The notes beneath the pieces were generated by a model. It had not been told where the DNA came from. It was given only the letters and a program-made list of their open reading frames with translations, and did not search any database. Shown piece by piece: positions 44,110-53,700 of a DNA stretch of 64,000 nucleotides (the stretch's first letter is position 1; every line of letters begins with the position of its first letter). The translations under genes were made by a program, and so were the position numbers. The stretch lies in contig JANQQI010000011.1 in NCBI GenBank assembly GCA_028285085.1, positions 62,001 through 126,000 of the forward strand, given 5' to 3'. The stretch is from Saprospiraceae bacterium. Its GTDB lineage: Bacteria > Bacteroidota > Bacteroidia > Chitinophagales > Saprospiraceae.

Positions 44110-46141
44110 TTTTACTTGCTTGTTTTTTGCTGTAACTCACTTCGTGTACCACGCTGCCATCAGCTTGGCGTAGTTGTAGGCTGCCGCCACTATTACTTAG
44201 CTTCATGGCAGAATTGGCAGGGATGGTGATGGTCATGAAGGCACCTGCTGCCAATTCGCCCTCCAAATCATAGGTTTTATCACGTTGGTTGGCTAATTGC
44301 CAATCCGTCAAATTGATGGAGCTATCGCTGAAATTAAGCAAAGAAATACTTTCCTGCCCCGCTTCGCGGCCTTTGGGATTGATCAAGGCCGCTACGATCT
44401 TGATACCATCACTCACGGTGCTGGTGGTCGGTGCAACAGGTTCAGTTGGCTCAACCGGTGGTTCAATTGGTTCAGTTGGCGGTTCATTTTCCCTCATATC
44501 AGCTTTGACTTTCGCGATGGCCTTAGCGGCATTGATTTTACCATGGCCGAACCATTCAGAATGCTTGTTTTTGTAAGTTCCTTTTTCGTTGCCCAAGACC
44601 GGATCTGGAGTTCTGTCGATAATTCGATCCGCAGTGCTTTCGAGAATCTTTCTTACTTCCTTGGCCGTTAGCTCGGGATTGACCGATAGCAACAAGGCTG
44701 CTGTTCCAGCAACAAGTGGAGTAGAACTGGATGTTCCTCCAAAACTACCGGTATAACGGCTATTACTCGAAAAGCCCAGGCCTTGATTTTCGTTGTCGGT
44801 GGTCCAAATCCCGCGACCCGGCATTTTTTTATAAGGATCCAGTGGATGCCAATTGGAGCTGGGCGCACAAACACTGATTTCTTTTCCCCAATTGCTGTAA
44901 GCCGCCTTGCGGTTTTGGCTGGTCGAAGCGGAAACGGCGATCACGCCGGGATGTGCGCAGTTGCCGTTGAGAATAGCACGCGCATGTTTACGAATACCGT
45001 AGCTGGGATGACGCCATTCAAAGTGTCGGTTGTTCAAATCTTTGATGGGCGCATTGAAGTTACCGGCCGCAAAAACGATGATACAACCTTTGCCACGAGG
45101 ACCGCCTGTTTTAGCTAGTTCTGTGAATTTTCGATCCAGCAAGCTGCCCAAAGGTGCATAAACGGGCACTGGTCCCCAGCTACAAGAAATGACATCGGCC
45201 CGTTGTCCTGTATAGTTGAAAATTTCCCAGAGCAGATCATCATCCGCTCTAAGGTCAAAACGAATCGGCATAAATGCACAGCCCGGTGCAATACCTACGA
45301 TACCGCTTCCATTTTCTTCACCAATAGCCACGCCGGCACAAGGGGTTCCGTGGTAATCATTATGAGCGGAGCTTGGGAATGGGAGCCGATCACCGTCCAC
45401 AAAGTCGCGGCCGTGTACCACCTTACCTGTGCCTCGAAAATCGGGATGGGTGAGGTCAAAACCATCATCTACTACTGCGACTACGATACTGCGCTTGCCT
45501 CTGGTACCCGCCGCTTCCCAGGCTGCTAGAGCCGAGACGTCGGCATCTTTGACCAGTTCAACTCCCGTGCTGCTCTCCAGATGCCATTGCTTGTTAAAGA
45601 GATCGTCGGAGGGCTTAGTAGCCTTGTCGAAACGATTAATCAAGTTTGGTTCGGCGAAGATGACTTCCGGCATCTCGTGCAAATCCTGGCAGACTTTCAC
45701 TGGGTTTTTTCCGGCTGAGCTGGTGACTTTCAACAGAAAATCTCGCTCACCTCCCAGATATTGTTTGACAAACTGTAGTCCACACTGCTGTAAAATCGTT
45801 TCGATACGACTAGTACTGGTGCGTTTTTTAAAACGAACGATCACCATATCCGTCAAATAATATCTGGTGGAAGCATCCTCAAGGGGCCGATAAGCATGGT
45901 GAAAAACCGCGCGTGTTGAGAAATCCTTACGGAGTTCGGTGACTAAATCGTCGCTATCGGAAAGAGAGGTTTTTATTTTATAAACATTTTTAAAAACCTG
46001 TTTTACTTCTTCCACTTCTTCTCGGGCATTAACCTCGGCCAGCCATTGGGATTGCGGAATGATAGCCGTAAAATGCGCTGCCTCCTGTTGAATCTCGATG
46101 GCTTCGCCGTTGCGGTAAAGAGTGATGGTCTTATTATTCAT
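44087..46141 (-). CDS. Leaderless S8 subtilisin with lamin-tail-like domain, eCIS-linked
   Basis: A 684-residue protein. Residues ~1-175 look like a propeptide-like region (ITLYRNGEAIEIQQEAAHF). The S8 catalytic triad is intact: Asp in VVAVVDDGFDLTHPDF near 223, His in NDYHGTPCAGVAIG near 266, and Ser in FGGTSSSTPLVAG near 468. A Pro/Glu/Thr-rich linker (EPPTEPIEPPVEPTEPVAP) leads to a C-terminal lamin-tail-like Ig fold (~590-684: LINPKGREAGQESISLLN, then SINLTDWQLAN). No signal peptide is present, so ordinary export is unlikely; being in the eCIS operon suggests injection as cargo or processing of particle parts. It overlaps the ATPase gene by 23 nt. Confidence 0.85.
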   Translation of the reverse strand: MNNKTITLYRNGEAIEIQQEAAHFTAIIPQSQWLAEVNAREEVEEVKQVFKNVYKIKTSLSDSDDLVTELRKDFSTRAVFHHAYRPLEDASTRYYLTDMVIVRFKKRTSTSRIETILQQCGLQFVKQYLGGERDFLLKVTSSAGKNPVKVCQDLHEMPEVIFAEPNLINRFDKATKPSDDLFNKQWHLESSTGVELVKDADVSALAAWEAAGTRGKRSIVVAVVDDGFDLTHPDFRGTGKVVHGRDFVDGDRLPFPSSAHNDYHGTPCAGVAIGEENGSGIVGIAPGCAFMPIRFDLRADDDLLWEIFNYTGQRADVISCSWGPVPVYAPLGSLLDRKFTELAKTGGPRGKGCIIVFAAGNFNAPIKDLNNRHFEWRHPSYGIRKHARAILNGNCAHPGVIAVSASTSQNRKAAYSNWGKEISVCAPSSNWHPLDPYKKMPGRGIWTTDNENQGLGFSSNSRYTGSFGGTSSSTPLVAGTAALLLSVNPELTAKEVRKILESTADRIIDRTPDPVLGNEKGTYKNKHSEWFGHGKINAAKAIAKVKADMRENEPPTEPIEPPVEPTEPVAPTTSTVSDGIKIVAALINPKGREAGQESISLLNFSDSSINLTDWQLANQRDKTYDLEGELAAGAFMTITIPANSAMKLSNSGGSLQLRQADGSVVHEVSYSKKQASKNGWTTLF

Positions 46142-46192
46142 AAAGTGTTTTTGTTGTTAAAAAGGGAGTATATTTTATGGGGTTGATTTGAT

Positions 46193-48025
46193 TTAAAATG
46201 GATTGCCACCTAGGGGGACATAAGTACTGCTGATGATATTCCAACTACGTCTAAATAAGCTTTTGAGATAACTACCTCCACGGCCCCCACGGGCATTCCC
46301 CGCATTAGCCGCTTGGTTGACAGCATCGACAAATTGGGTACGAGCCATGCTGGCACAGGTGACAAAGCTAGCCACGAATTCACCGATACTATCGGCAGGG
46401 TGTCCAATATTGTCATTCATACCTAAATAGCGAGATTCATCGGCCAAAGATGCCCCTCGAAACTCACCGGTGCCTTCTGGGTCTTGGATAAAAGTATACC
46501 GTCGAAGTAGTTCTACCCAGATGCCAGCCAGTTGAGGATGATCACCCATTGCTCCCCGAAAATCTCGAGCACTACCTGCAGCTGGGACAGGATCTCCCAT
46601 ACCATATTCGCCTTGACGCAGGAGGCCTTGTCTGGCTTTTTCACTGGCCCTGCGAGCTGCGAAACGCATCGCTCCTTCATTATTAGCGCGCTCTTGTCGG
46701 CTCATATTGTTTAGCCTGACCGCATCGGCTGCACCCATAATGACATGTGTTATCTCGTGACGAACGGTAGCTACTTGATTCGTCTCAGAAGTCGTAAATG
46801 GCTCAGAGATACTCAACATTGGTCGCCCCATACCCGCTTCGGCCAGACCCCGGCCACTGTCAGGCCCCAGGCGCTTGGTCAGGTCCAAAATAGGTTCATC
46901 ATCCGTCATAGTATCTTCTATCGCACGGAACTGTCTAAGAATATTCAGACCGTGATCACCACTATCCGTTAGGGCGGTGTGTACTGCGTTCAACTCTGCT
47001 ACTTTTAGACGGAGACCTTCTTCGGTGATGTTGATCCCCAGATCAGCTACTGCTTGACGGCTAGTATCATAACCCGGTTCTTCGGAATTAAAACCAGCCG
47101 TTTCTGTGAAAGCCGGCGCAGATTGTCGTAAATCTATCGAATATGTTTTTTGAGAGTTGCTGTTACCTTGTTGACGCGGTTCATTGACCTCTACGGAAAT
47201 GGTTCCGTCAGGTGCCGGTACGACGGCTTGTACACGACCAGTGGGAAAGGTTTTTTTGATATCTCCAGTACTTCTTTCAATGAGGTAAACAGCTGGATTC
47301 GCTCCTCGAGCTACGTACAGATCATGGTCTCCACCGGGCCCGCGGTAGCGTAAGTAACCTTCATTAAAATTGATTTGAGTCACCGGGCTACCGTCTGGCG
47401 AACCTGCCATCCGGGCAGATACATTTGTGTCATAACTTCGAATGAATTCGCCTCCTTCCCGAGCGACGTGTAAATTAGGCTGACTACTATCTGGGAGATC
47501 TTCAAAGTAGGATTTCTGCTCGAGCGTATTACTAATAGCAATGCGTGCATCTTCCCGACCTGGGCTAGTCATTCGAATCACAATAGGGCCACCTCCGGTT
47601 ATTTCTTCGTGCTTCCAATCCCAGAAAATTTCAACCGGAGTATAATCCGGCGGGATCACCAGTCTAGGTTGTGGATTTAGATTCGTCCGGCCAGAGTCTA
47701 TTTGGCTTTGTGCCGGCCTAAAATAAATGCCGTTCGCATCCCGGCAGAGCCAAACTGGATTGTTGGGGTTCACCGGAGATTGATAGCATTGCCCACTTTG
47801 TACCGTATCGATGGGCTGTACAGGACCACTATGGGTTTGTGCTTGCGAAGTGGTGCTTTCCTGTTGTTGAGGATTGTTTGCAGTAGAAGTCGTCCCTTCC
47901 TGTGTCTGTATCTGCGGCCCGCCATTACCAGTGAGCATTGGCCCATTATTCGTCGGATTAAAAAAGGGACTTTCCCTTTGTTCGGTGCTGCGACTGGTGC
48001 GGGATGGTCTTCTACGCGTTTTCAC
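46193..48025 (-). CDS. Putative eCIS cargo with metalloprotease-like motif
   Basis: A 610-residue protein. The N-terminus is low-complexity and basic (MKTRRRPSRTSRSTEQRE), then SPFFNP, which resembles TPFFDP at the start of the DUF4157 protein of this operon. Residues ~60-320 are a beta-rich region (VEIFWDWKHEEITGGG, SYDTNVSARMAGSPDG). The C-terminal half is helical with VRHEITHVIMGAADAV near 423, a HExxH zincin motif, and NDNIGHPADSIGEFVASF downstream, which may supply a third ligand. No signal peptide. Whether it is catalytic is uncertain. The operon position suggests it is loaded into or attached to the particle. Confidence 0.6.
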   Translation of the reverse strand: MKTRRRPSRTSRSTEQRESPFFNPTNNGPMLTGNGGPQIQTQEGTTSTANNPQQQESTTSQAQTHSGPVQPIDTVQSGQCYQSPVNPNNPVWLCRDANGIYFRPAQSQIDSGRTNLNPQPRLVIPPDYTPVEIFWDWKHEEITGGGPIVIRMTSPGREDARIAISNTLEQKSYFEDLPDSSQPNLHVAREGGEFIRSYDTNVSARMAGSPDGSPVTQINFNEGYLRYRGPGGDHDLYVARGANPAVYLIERSTGDIKKTFPTGRVQAVVPAPDGTISVEVNEPRQQGNSNSQKTYSIDLRQSAPAFTETAGFNSEEPGYDTSRQAVADLGINITEEGLRLKVAELNAVHTALTDSGDHGLNILRQFRAIEDTMTDDEPILDLTKRLGPDSGRGLAEAGMGRPMLSISEPFTTSETNQVATVRHEITHVIMGAADAVRLNNMSRQERANNEGAMRFAARRASEKARQGLLRQGEYGMGDPVPAAGSARDFRGAMGDHPQLAGIWVELLRRYTFIQDPEGTGEFRGASLADESRYLGMNDNIGHPADSIGEFVASFVTCASMARTQFVDAVNQAANAGNARGGRGGSYLKSLFRRSWNIISSTYVPLGGNPF

Positions 48026-48082
48026 TGGTTGAGGGGATTATGGTGATAAAAATTAGGATTGTTTTTCAAATCAAATCATTTG

Positions 48083-49318
48083 TCAAGTCTTTTTGAAGGC
48101 GCTTAAGCGGCGATAGACAATGACGGCCACAATGAGCAGAAATGGACTGATATACAATAAAATACGGGGTAGAGATTCGAGCATCCAAAAAGGAGATGAT
48201 TCATCCTTGGAGAGCCACCAGACGGGAATTAATACGAAACTAAGGATCAAAAGGACTAAAAGCGGTTGGAGCCAGCCGGGTAGCTTGCGTAAATCAACCT
48301 GTTTTCTGCCGCTAGCCTTGGTGGTAACTAGCTTTTGCTCCTCCCGATAGAATTTTCCAAAGGTTGGTAACTGCTGAAAGAGACGATGGATTATAGCTTG
48401 TTCCGGGAGGTGAATCCCCGCAATATCTAGGCTGTCCAAGGTTTGGCGGAGCAAGATTTTCCATTCTGCCAGGAATTCCGCTTTAAGCAAAAGTGGTTGA
48501 TTGACCTCATAAGTTGAGCTATTCAAAGCACTTTCTAGGCCACCGGCCTGAGTCCAATGACTCTTAATGCGCAAGAATTTTTCATCCCATTGCAATTGCC
48601 AATCTGCGGTGAAGGCCGGACAGTCGAGTTGTAGTTGATGCTGGCCGGTAGACTGATTGAGCATAACTTGCAGGAGCTCCAGCCAGGCCGGAAGGCATTT
48701 AGGTAAATCTTGAGCGTAGGAAAAAGCAATTGGAATACCGCTCCACAAGAGCAGGCCTTGCTCACTGGTGCCACTGAAAATAGTAGCCAGCGCCTCCGAT
48801 AGCTCCGCAGGCGCAGCCTGCGGCCGGGGAACGTTCTCGACAAAAGCCGCGTGGAGGTGAAAACTATGGATATCCGCTGGATCGGGAATACCGTCTTTAA
48901 CGTAAAAATGTTTGCGGCTAAATACGGTAATCGACGTGGGATGTACATCCGGTTGACTTCGGTGCTCCGGGGCAAAAACGGCGATACCGTATTTCCAAGA
49001 GATGAAATCTTTATCGGAAATCTCAACGCTTGGATCGAGCGACTTGAACCAAGTTAGTAACTCCGCCCAGGAGAGGGAGAGGAGCTCTTTATTTTGAAAA
49101 ACGACCTTGGCTGGTACTTCTAATTCAGCGGCGGAAAAGCGGTCGTAGATATTGTACATGATTTGCAGACCGAGGGTTGGATAAACATCAATGGGGGAGA
49201 GGCCCTCGCTCATCGCCTGCGGTTGACTTTCACCCGGCAGCAAGCGATGTAGCTCCGCGCGGGCTGTTAAGAAGTCGAGCGTGCCCAAAGATTGATAAGC
49301 CTGTACTTCGAAAATCAT
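48083..49318 (-). CDS. Membrane-anchored eCIS operon protein, paralogue of the next gene
   Basis: A 411-residue protein. The N-terminal ~160 residues are not recognised. Residues ~165-340 align with most of the preceding 203-residue protein: GLLLWSGIPIAFSYA to AAWLIWNKIPVRLSYTYG, and AEFLAEWKILLRQTLDSL to PSFLAEWKIIAYQIINTL. The C-terminus has two transmembrane helices (LLVLLILSFVLIPVWWL and ILLYISPFLLIVAVIVY), so it should be fixed in the inner membrane. It overlaps the preceding gene by 4 nt. A membrane platform or docking role for the particle is plausible but inferred. Confidence 0.6.
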   Translation of the reverse strand: MIFEVQAYQSLGTLDFLTARAELHRLLPGESQPQAMSEGLSPIDVYPTLGLQIMYNIYDRFSAAELEVPAKVVFQNKELLSLSWAELLTWFKSLDPSVEISDKDFISWKYGIAVFAPEHRSQPDVHPTSITVFSRKHFYVKDGIPDPADIHSFHLHAAFVENVPRPQAAPAELSEALATIFSGTSEQGLLLWSGIPIAFSYAQDLPKCLPAWLELLQVMLNQSTGQHQLQLDCPAFTADWQLQWDEKFLRIKSHWTQAGGLESALNSSTYEVNQPLLLKAEFLAEWKILLRQTLDSLDIAGIHLPEQAIIHRLFQQLPTFGKFYREEQKLVTTKASGRKQVDLRKLPGWLQPLLVLLILSFVLIPVWWLSKDESSPFWMLESLPRILLYISPFLLIVAVIVYRRLSAFKKT

Positions 49319-49926
49319 GGCGCTTGGGATTTGGTGTACAATTGACCTTGCCCATTTGTGGCATTGACGATCTTTTTAAGGCGCAGAATCTTTTGTTGTT
49401 CATGAGGATCGCTCAACTCAATTTGCGTTTGCTTTAACGTATTGATGATCTGATAAGCGATGATTTTCCATTCCGCCAGGAAAGAGGGAACGGTGCTTTG
49501 AATCTGTGATTTTTGATTCAACACATTGGCCATTGCTAAGTGGCTACGCTTGGCCCGCCATTGGGCTCGGAGCGTCAACTGTGGATACTGCCAATCAACT
49601 TGGATGGTAGTGATAAAAACCTCAGAGATAAATGTCCATTCTTTTTGTCCGTTAGTCTGTGTAGTCAGCGCTTCGAGTAGATCAATGAGGCTATCTACAT
49701 TAGTGTACAAGCCATAAGTATACGATAGCCGAACCGGAATCTTATTCCAGATTAGCCAAGCTGCTTCTGTATTTTCCGAAAACGCCACCGGGAAAACTTC
49801 TGCCAGGCGAGCGAAGCGTTTTTGCTCCACGGGTCTCGCCTGCGGGTGCCCGGCCTGAATGACGAAGCTCGTCTTCCGGGCAGCCAGCTTGGCTTTGATG
49901 GCGGCTATTTTTTCGGATTTAGACAT
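49315..49926 (-). CDS. Soluble paralogue of the membrane-anchored eCIS operon protein
   Basis: A 203-residue cytoplasmic protein, basic at the N-terminus (SEKIAAIKAKLAARKT). It consists of the shared ~170-residue domain (LIWNKIPVRLSYTYGLYTN, FLAEWKIIAYQIIN) without the N-terminal extension or membrane helices of its neighbour. The pair looks like a tandem duplication that has diverged. It overlaps the neighbours by 1 and 4 nt, so all three genes are translationally coupled. Function unknown. Confidence 0.6.
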   Translation of the reverse strand: MSKSEKIAAIKAKLAARKTSFVIQAGHPQARPVEQKRFARLAEVFPVAFSENTEAAWLIWNKIPVRLSYTYGLYTNVDSLIDLLEALTTQTNGQKEWTFISEVFITTIQVDWQYPQLTLRAQWRAKRSHLAMANVLNQKSQIQSTVPSFLAEWKIIAYQIINTLKQTQIELSDPHEQQKILRLKKIVNATNGQGQLYTKSQAP

Positions 49927-50762
49927 CAGAATTCAGCTTTGATTAACCATTCCGGGAGATAATTTGATTGAACAGACGGCTCAAGCTTTTTTGTATCGTA
50001 GGCCAATGCACAGACTGCAAGTATTGGTAGCGTATGCCAGCCTTTTGAGTTGTAAGCCTGATCTTTGGTACCCCAGTAAGCCAAATGTTGTTTTAACGCT
50101 TTCTCCAAGTTTTCATTAAAAGCATTGGTATCATGATCTAAATACGCATGATACAAATCTAATTCCGGGATACGTATATGATTAACGTAGGACTGACGGC
50201 TTGCAGCGACCGTATTTTGAGCTTCAAATGCCTCAATCAGGAGTTGTCCGAGTTGCCCTTTAGGAACAAATAACTCTTTGAGAAATTCTACTACTTTAAA
50301 ATCAAAGGCCGCAGCGCCTTTTAGTTCTGAGGCTTCAAGCAACTTTTCCGGTACACCTTGAAAAAAAGAAATCGCTATTTGATTTCTGGTAATTACTGCG
50401 GCGTAAAATCCATTTGCCCACGTATCGACATCGATGAAACTGTATTTTTCGTAACCTTTGAAAGGAAGACTTTGCTGATGAATATTGAGGACAAGATCCT
50501 CATTAGGGTGCATCGCAACTTGATAGTTGGCGATAGTATAATCGATAAGCAAATCAAAATAGCTCAGAATATCTGCTTTGGGTTTATTTAGCACTAAGGC
50601 TAAATGGATCGCATCGAGTGCATTATTGATTTCAGGACCAAAATTGCGGTAAGTGCCCTTTTTGATACTATCGATAGTAAAATCAATCTCTTCAACAAAG
50701 TCCATCTCAAACTCTTCTTCGAGAAACTCCAAATTTTTGATGTCTGGTCGTTCAATCTGCAT
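49926..50762 (-). CDS. Imm49-like immunity protein
   Basis: A 278-residue all-helical protein. Its segments fit the Imm49 immunity family of polymorphic-toxin systems: NFGPEINNALDAIHLALVLN, then WANGFYAAVITRNQIAISFF, FNENLEKALKQHLAYWGTK, and a C-terminal segment SNYLPEWLIKAEF of the kind that closes the family. It lies 21 nt downstream of the nuclease-type DUF4157 gene, exactly where the immunity gene of a toxin should be. It would bind the toxin in the cytoplasm and protect the producer. Family assignment is by eye. Confidence 0.65.
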   Translation of the reverse strand: MQIERPDIKNLEFLEEEFEMDFVEEIDFTIDSIKKGTYRNFGPEINNALDAIHLALVLNKPKADILSYFDLLIDYTIANYQVAMHPNEDLVLNIHQQSLPFKGYEKYSFIDVDTWANGFYAAVITRNQIAISFFQGVPEKLLEASELKGAAAFDFKVVEFLKELFVPKGQLGQLLIEAFEAQNTVAASRQSYVNHIRIPELDLYHAYLDHDTNAFNENLEKALKQHLAYWGTKDQAYNSKGWHTLPILAVCALAYDTKKLEPSVQSNYLPEWLIKAEF

Positions 50763-50783
50763 GTTTGCCTGATTTAATATCGG

Positions 50784-53700
50784 TTAAGTTCCTTGGGCAT
50801 TTGATAAACTAAAGTTATCACCAGTTATATTACCGATGTTGAATTGTTCAAAGTTAACGTTTTGTACCAAATTTCCGTCGACATCTAAACGCTGAGAAAC
50901 TTGCATATAGTTGAGGTTACCCGATTTTTGTGCTCTACGGATTTTGCGCAACGAATCCAATAGTTCAGCTCTGATTTGAGGATCGCTCGTTTCACGTGCT
51001 GCCTTTTTCATATTACTAATAATACTTTCAAAATACTCCGCAGTACCTTGCTGAGCTCTTAAGCCACCATCCACCACCCGCGAGGTCAAATCCGAACCGG
51101 CACCTTTGGCTTCAACCACGTAGATTTTACCATCTTGCTCGTAGATTAAGTCAAATTCACCTTGTTTACCGCCCCCCGGGAGTTCTGCTCTTAATGGTTC
51201 TGCTCCTTTTAATTTCGCTCGAATGGCGGCATCTGCACCAACTTCACCGATACCCTCACTCGCACGTAGCATTTTACCATGCTCTTCTTTCCATTTTGGA
51301 ATATCTTCTACTCGATCATAATGTTGACCATTATATTCACCCTGTGTTGGTTTATTGAATTCGGCATCAACATCTTGCTTGGCCTTTTGGGCATTTGAGC
51401 GTTGGGTTTTTAGATCGTCTAGTCGTTGGCGCTGAGCGGGTGTCAATTCACTGTGATCTACTTTTAATTCTTGTACATCTCTGCGCGGATTCATAGAAGA
51501 TTGCTGATCACCAACTTCGAATTCTTGTTTGGTCTTTTGCGCCTTAATATCGATTTCTTTTCCGTCGGGGCCAATCATCCTTCCGGTTTCTGGATTCACA
51601 CGGCGTCCTCCACTTAGCTCAGCATCCATATTACTGCGGATTTGCTCTATCTCCACGTCAGTTTTGCCATGACGGGTAAATTGCCCATTATCAACTAGTT
51701 GGTCATACAGGTCTAAATTCGTATCAATTCGGCCTTGCTGTAAATCTCCAAGTTCCTGAGATAATTTTTGGTGTTTCTTCGTACCTGGCCGGGTGCCGTT
51801 TAATTCCGTCTCGATGCGTGACATCCGACGTTGATACAACTCATCGTGAAGTGTTTTTTGCTGGATAATCAGATCGCGATCTGCTGGATTTTGTTTTAAT
51901 CGAGTTTCCACATCCCGGAGCCGTGTACTAAAGTCGGCGTCATCCATTAATTCCTTGCGGAACCGATTGCGGATGGTCTTACATTGACTACAGATCGCAC
52001 ATTGTCCAGTCTCTAATGATTTAGCTCGGTGTCCATCCGGGAAGTCCATTTCGGCTTTCACCTTCTGACCACCTACGCTGCCCAGCTCACCCTGACGAGC
52101 GACACGAACACCGTCCGGCGTATCTGGCGTACGGGTACGCGGTGGATTGACTTCGTCTAGAGCCCCGCCGGGTCGGCGAGTAGGCGCCAAATCATCAAGT
52201 CCTTCATCGAGGCCTCCTCGTATTCGCTGATAGGCTCGTTGAAAGGCGTTTTTGACTTTGCTCACTCCGGCTCGACTGATAGATTTTACGCCACCGACTA
52301 CGCGACGTCCCATATTCACAACACCTCGTGCACCACTGGTGATACCTTGGCGGAAGTTCCCCGGCATCTGTCGGGCAAAGGCCGTCGCTCCACCCGCCGC
52401 ATCAATTTTATTGAGCATGGCTGCAGCGCCATCCGCATCGCCTTTACCACCTACGACGGCCATCGCCGAGGTAAAGCCATCGGTCATATTCTGCTTGATC
52501 TGACCACTTTCGAAGATCAGCTCGTCCGTATTCTCAGCCACGCCAGCATCGTGCAAATTCTTCACATAAGTCAGCGCGTTGAGTGCCAAAGCAATCAAGC
52601 CAGTGACGACCGTCCAGCCTCCAACGGTTGTAATCACTGTGGCCATGAAGCTGATCACCGGCCCGGTAATCGGCGCTGCGAAACCGAGCGAAGCAATCGT
52701 AATGGCCGTCATAATGATGGTAATGGCTGTGGCCAGTCCGGTAATGGACATGAAAATCATCGTCAGCCCGGTAGCAATATCGGCAGCAGATTGGAGTAAA
52801 TTACCCAAGGGGTCGGCCTTCCATGCCTCCGCGTTGAACAGATTCACAGCACCGGTCAATAGCTTATTAGCGCCGTCAACCACGCCTTTGAGAGATTCAA
52901 TTGGGTTGATCATACCCATGATCATACCCTTACCCATCTCAAGGATGTCCATATTGAACAGGCCACTGACGGCATCTTGCATGGCTAGCTTCTGCGCCAG
53001 CATGGCTTTTTGCTCCGCACTTAGATGGCTGAAATTAGCATCCGAAACTTGTTTGACGCCTTCGATGCGCTGCTGTCGACGGCCTTCGATCTCATTGATC
53101 TCTTCTTGGCGCGGATCCTGTGGTGCCTGAGCCGGATCACCAGAGCTGAATAGGTTGTTGAGATCAACTTGTTGGCGTCCTACCGCGTCGGCCTGTCCCA
53201 GAACGCCGGGTTCATCACCAGCCTCAGCTTCCTCTTGGGTTTCCATACCGTCGAGGGTCTGATTGAGGGTGTCCAATTGGGTCTCGTCCATACTGGCCAG
53301 CGTCGCATCGAGTTGGGCCTCGTCCATATTCGACATTTCCATGAGTAGGCCTTCTTCGGGGCTCTGTTCTGCTTCTTCGACTGGATTTTCCTGGGCTTCA
53401 CGCTCGTCTAGTTCACGTTGCGCGGTTTCCTTATTCGGCAGCCCTTTCATACTATTGAGATACTCTTCCTGCGTATCGACCAATTCCCGGTTCATATTTA
53501 CTGCGGCAGAGTAGAGTTGCTCCCCGGATTCGGCGCGCTGGACAGTCTGTTGCTCGACTAACGCGGGGTAGTTGTCCAGGCCGGCGAGCTGGGCTTCGGA
53601 TTCGGCATTATGGGTATCAATTCGATTGATTTCTTGATCGATGAGGCCGAGCGTTGCACGGTTCTCGTCGATGGTCGCTCGGGTTTGGGTATTCTTCTCT

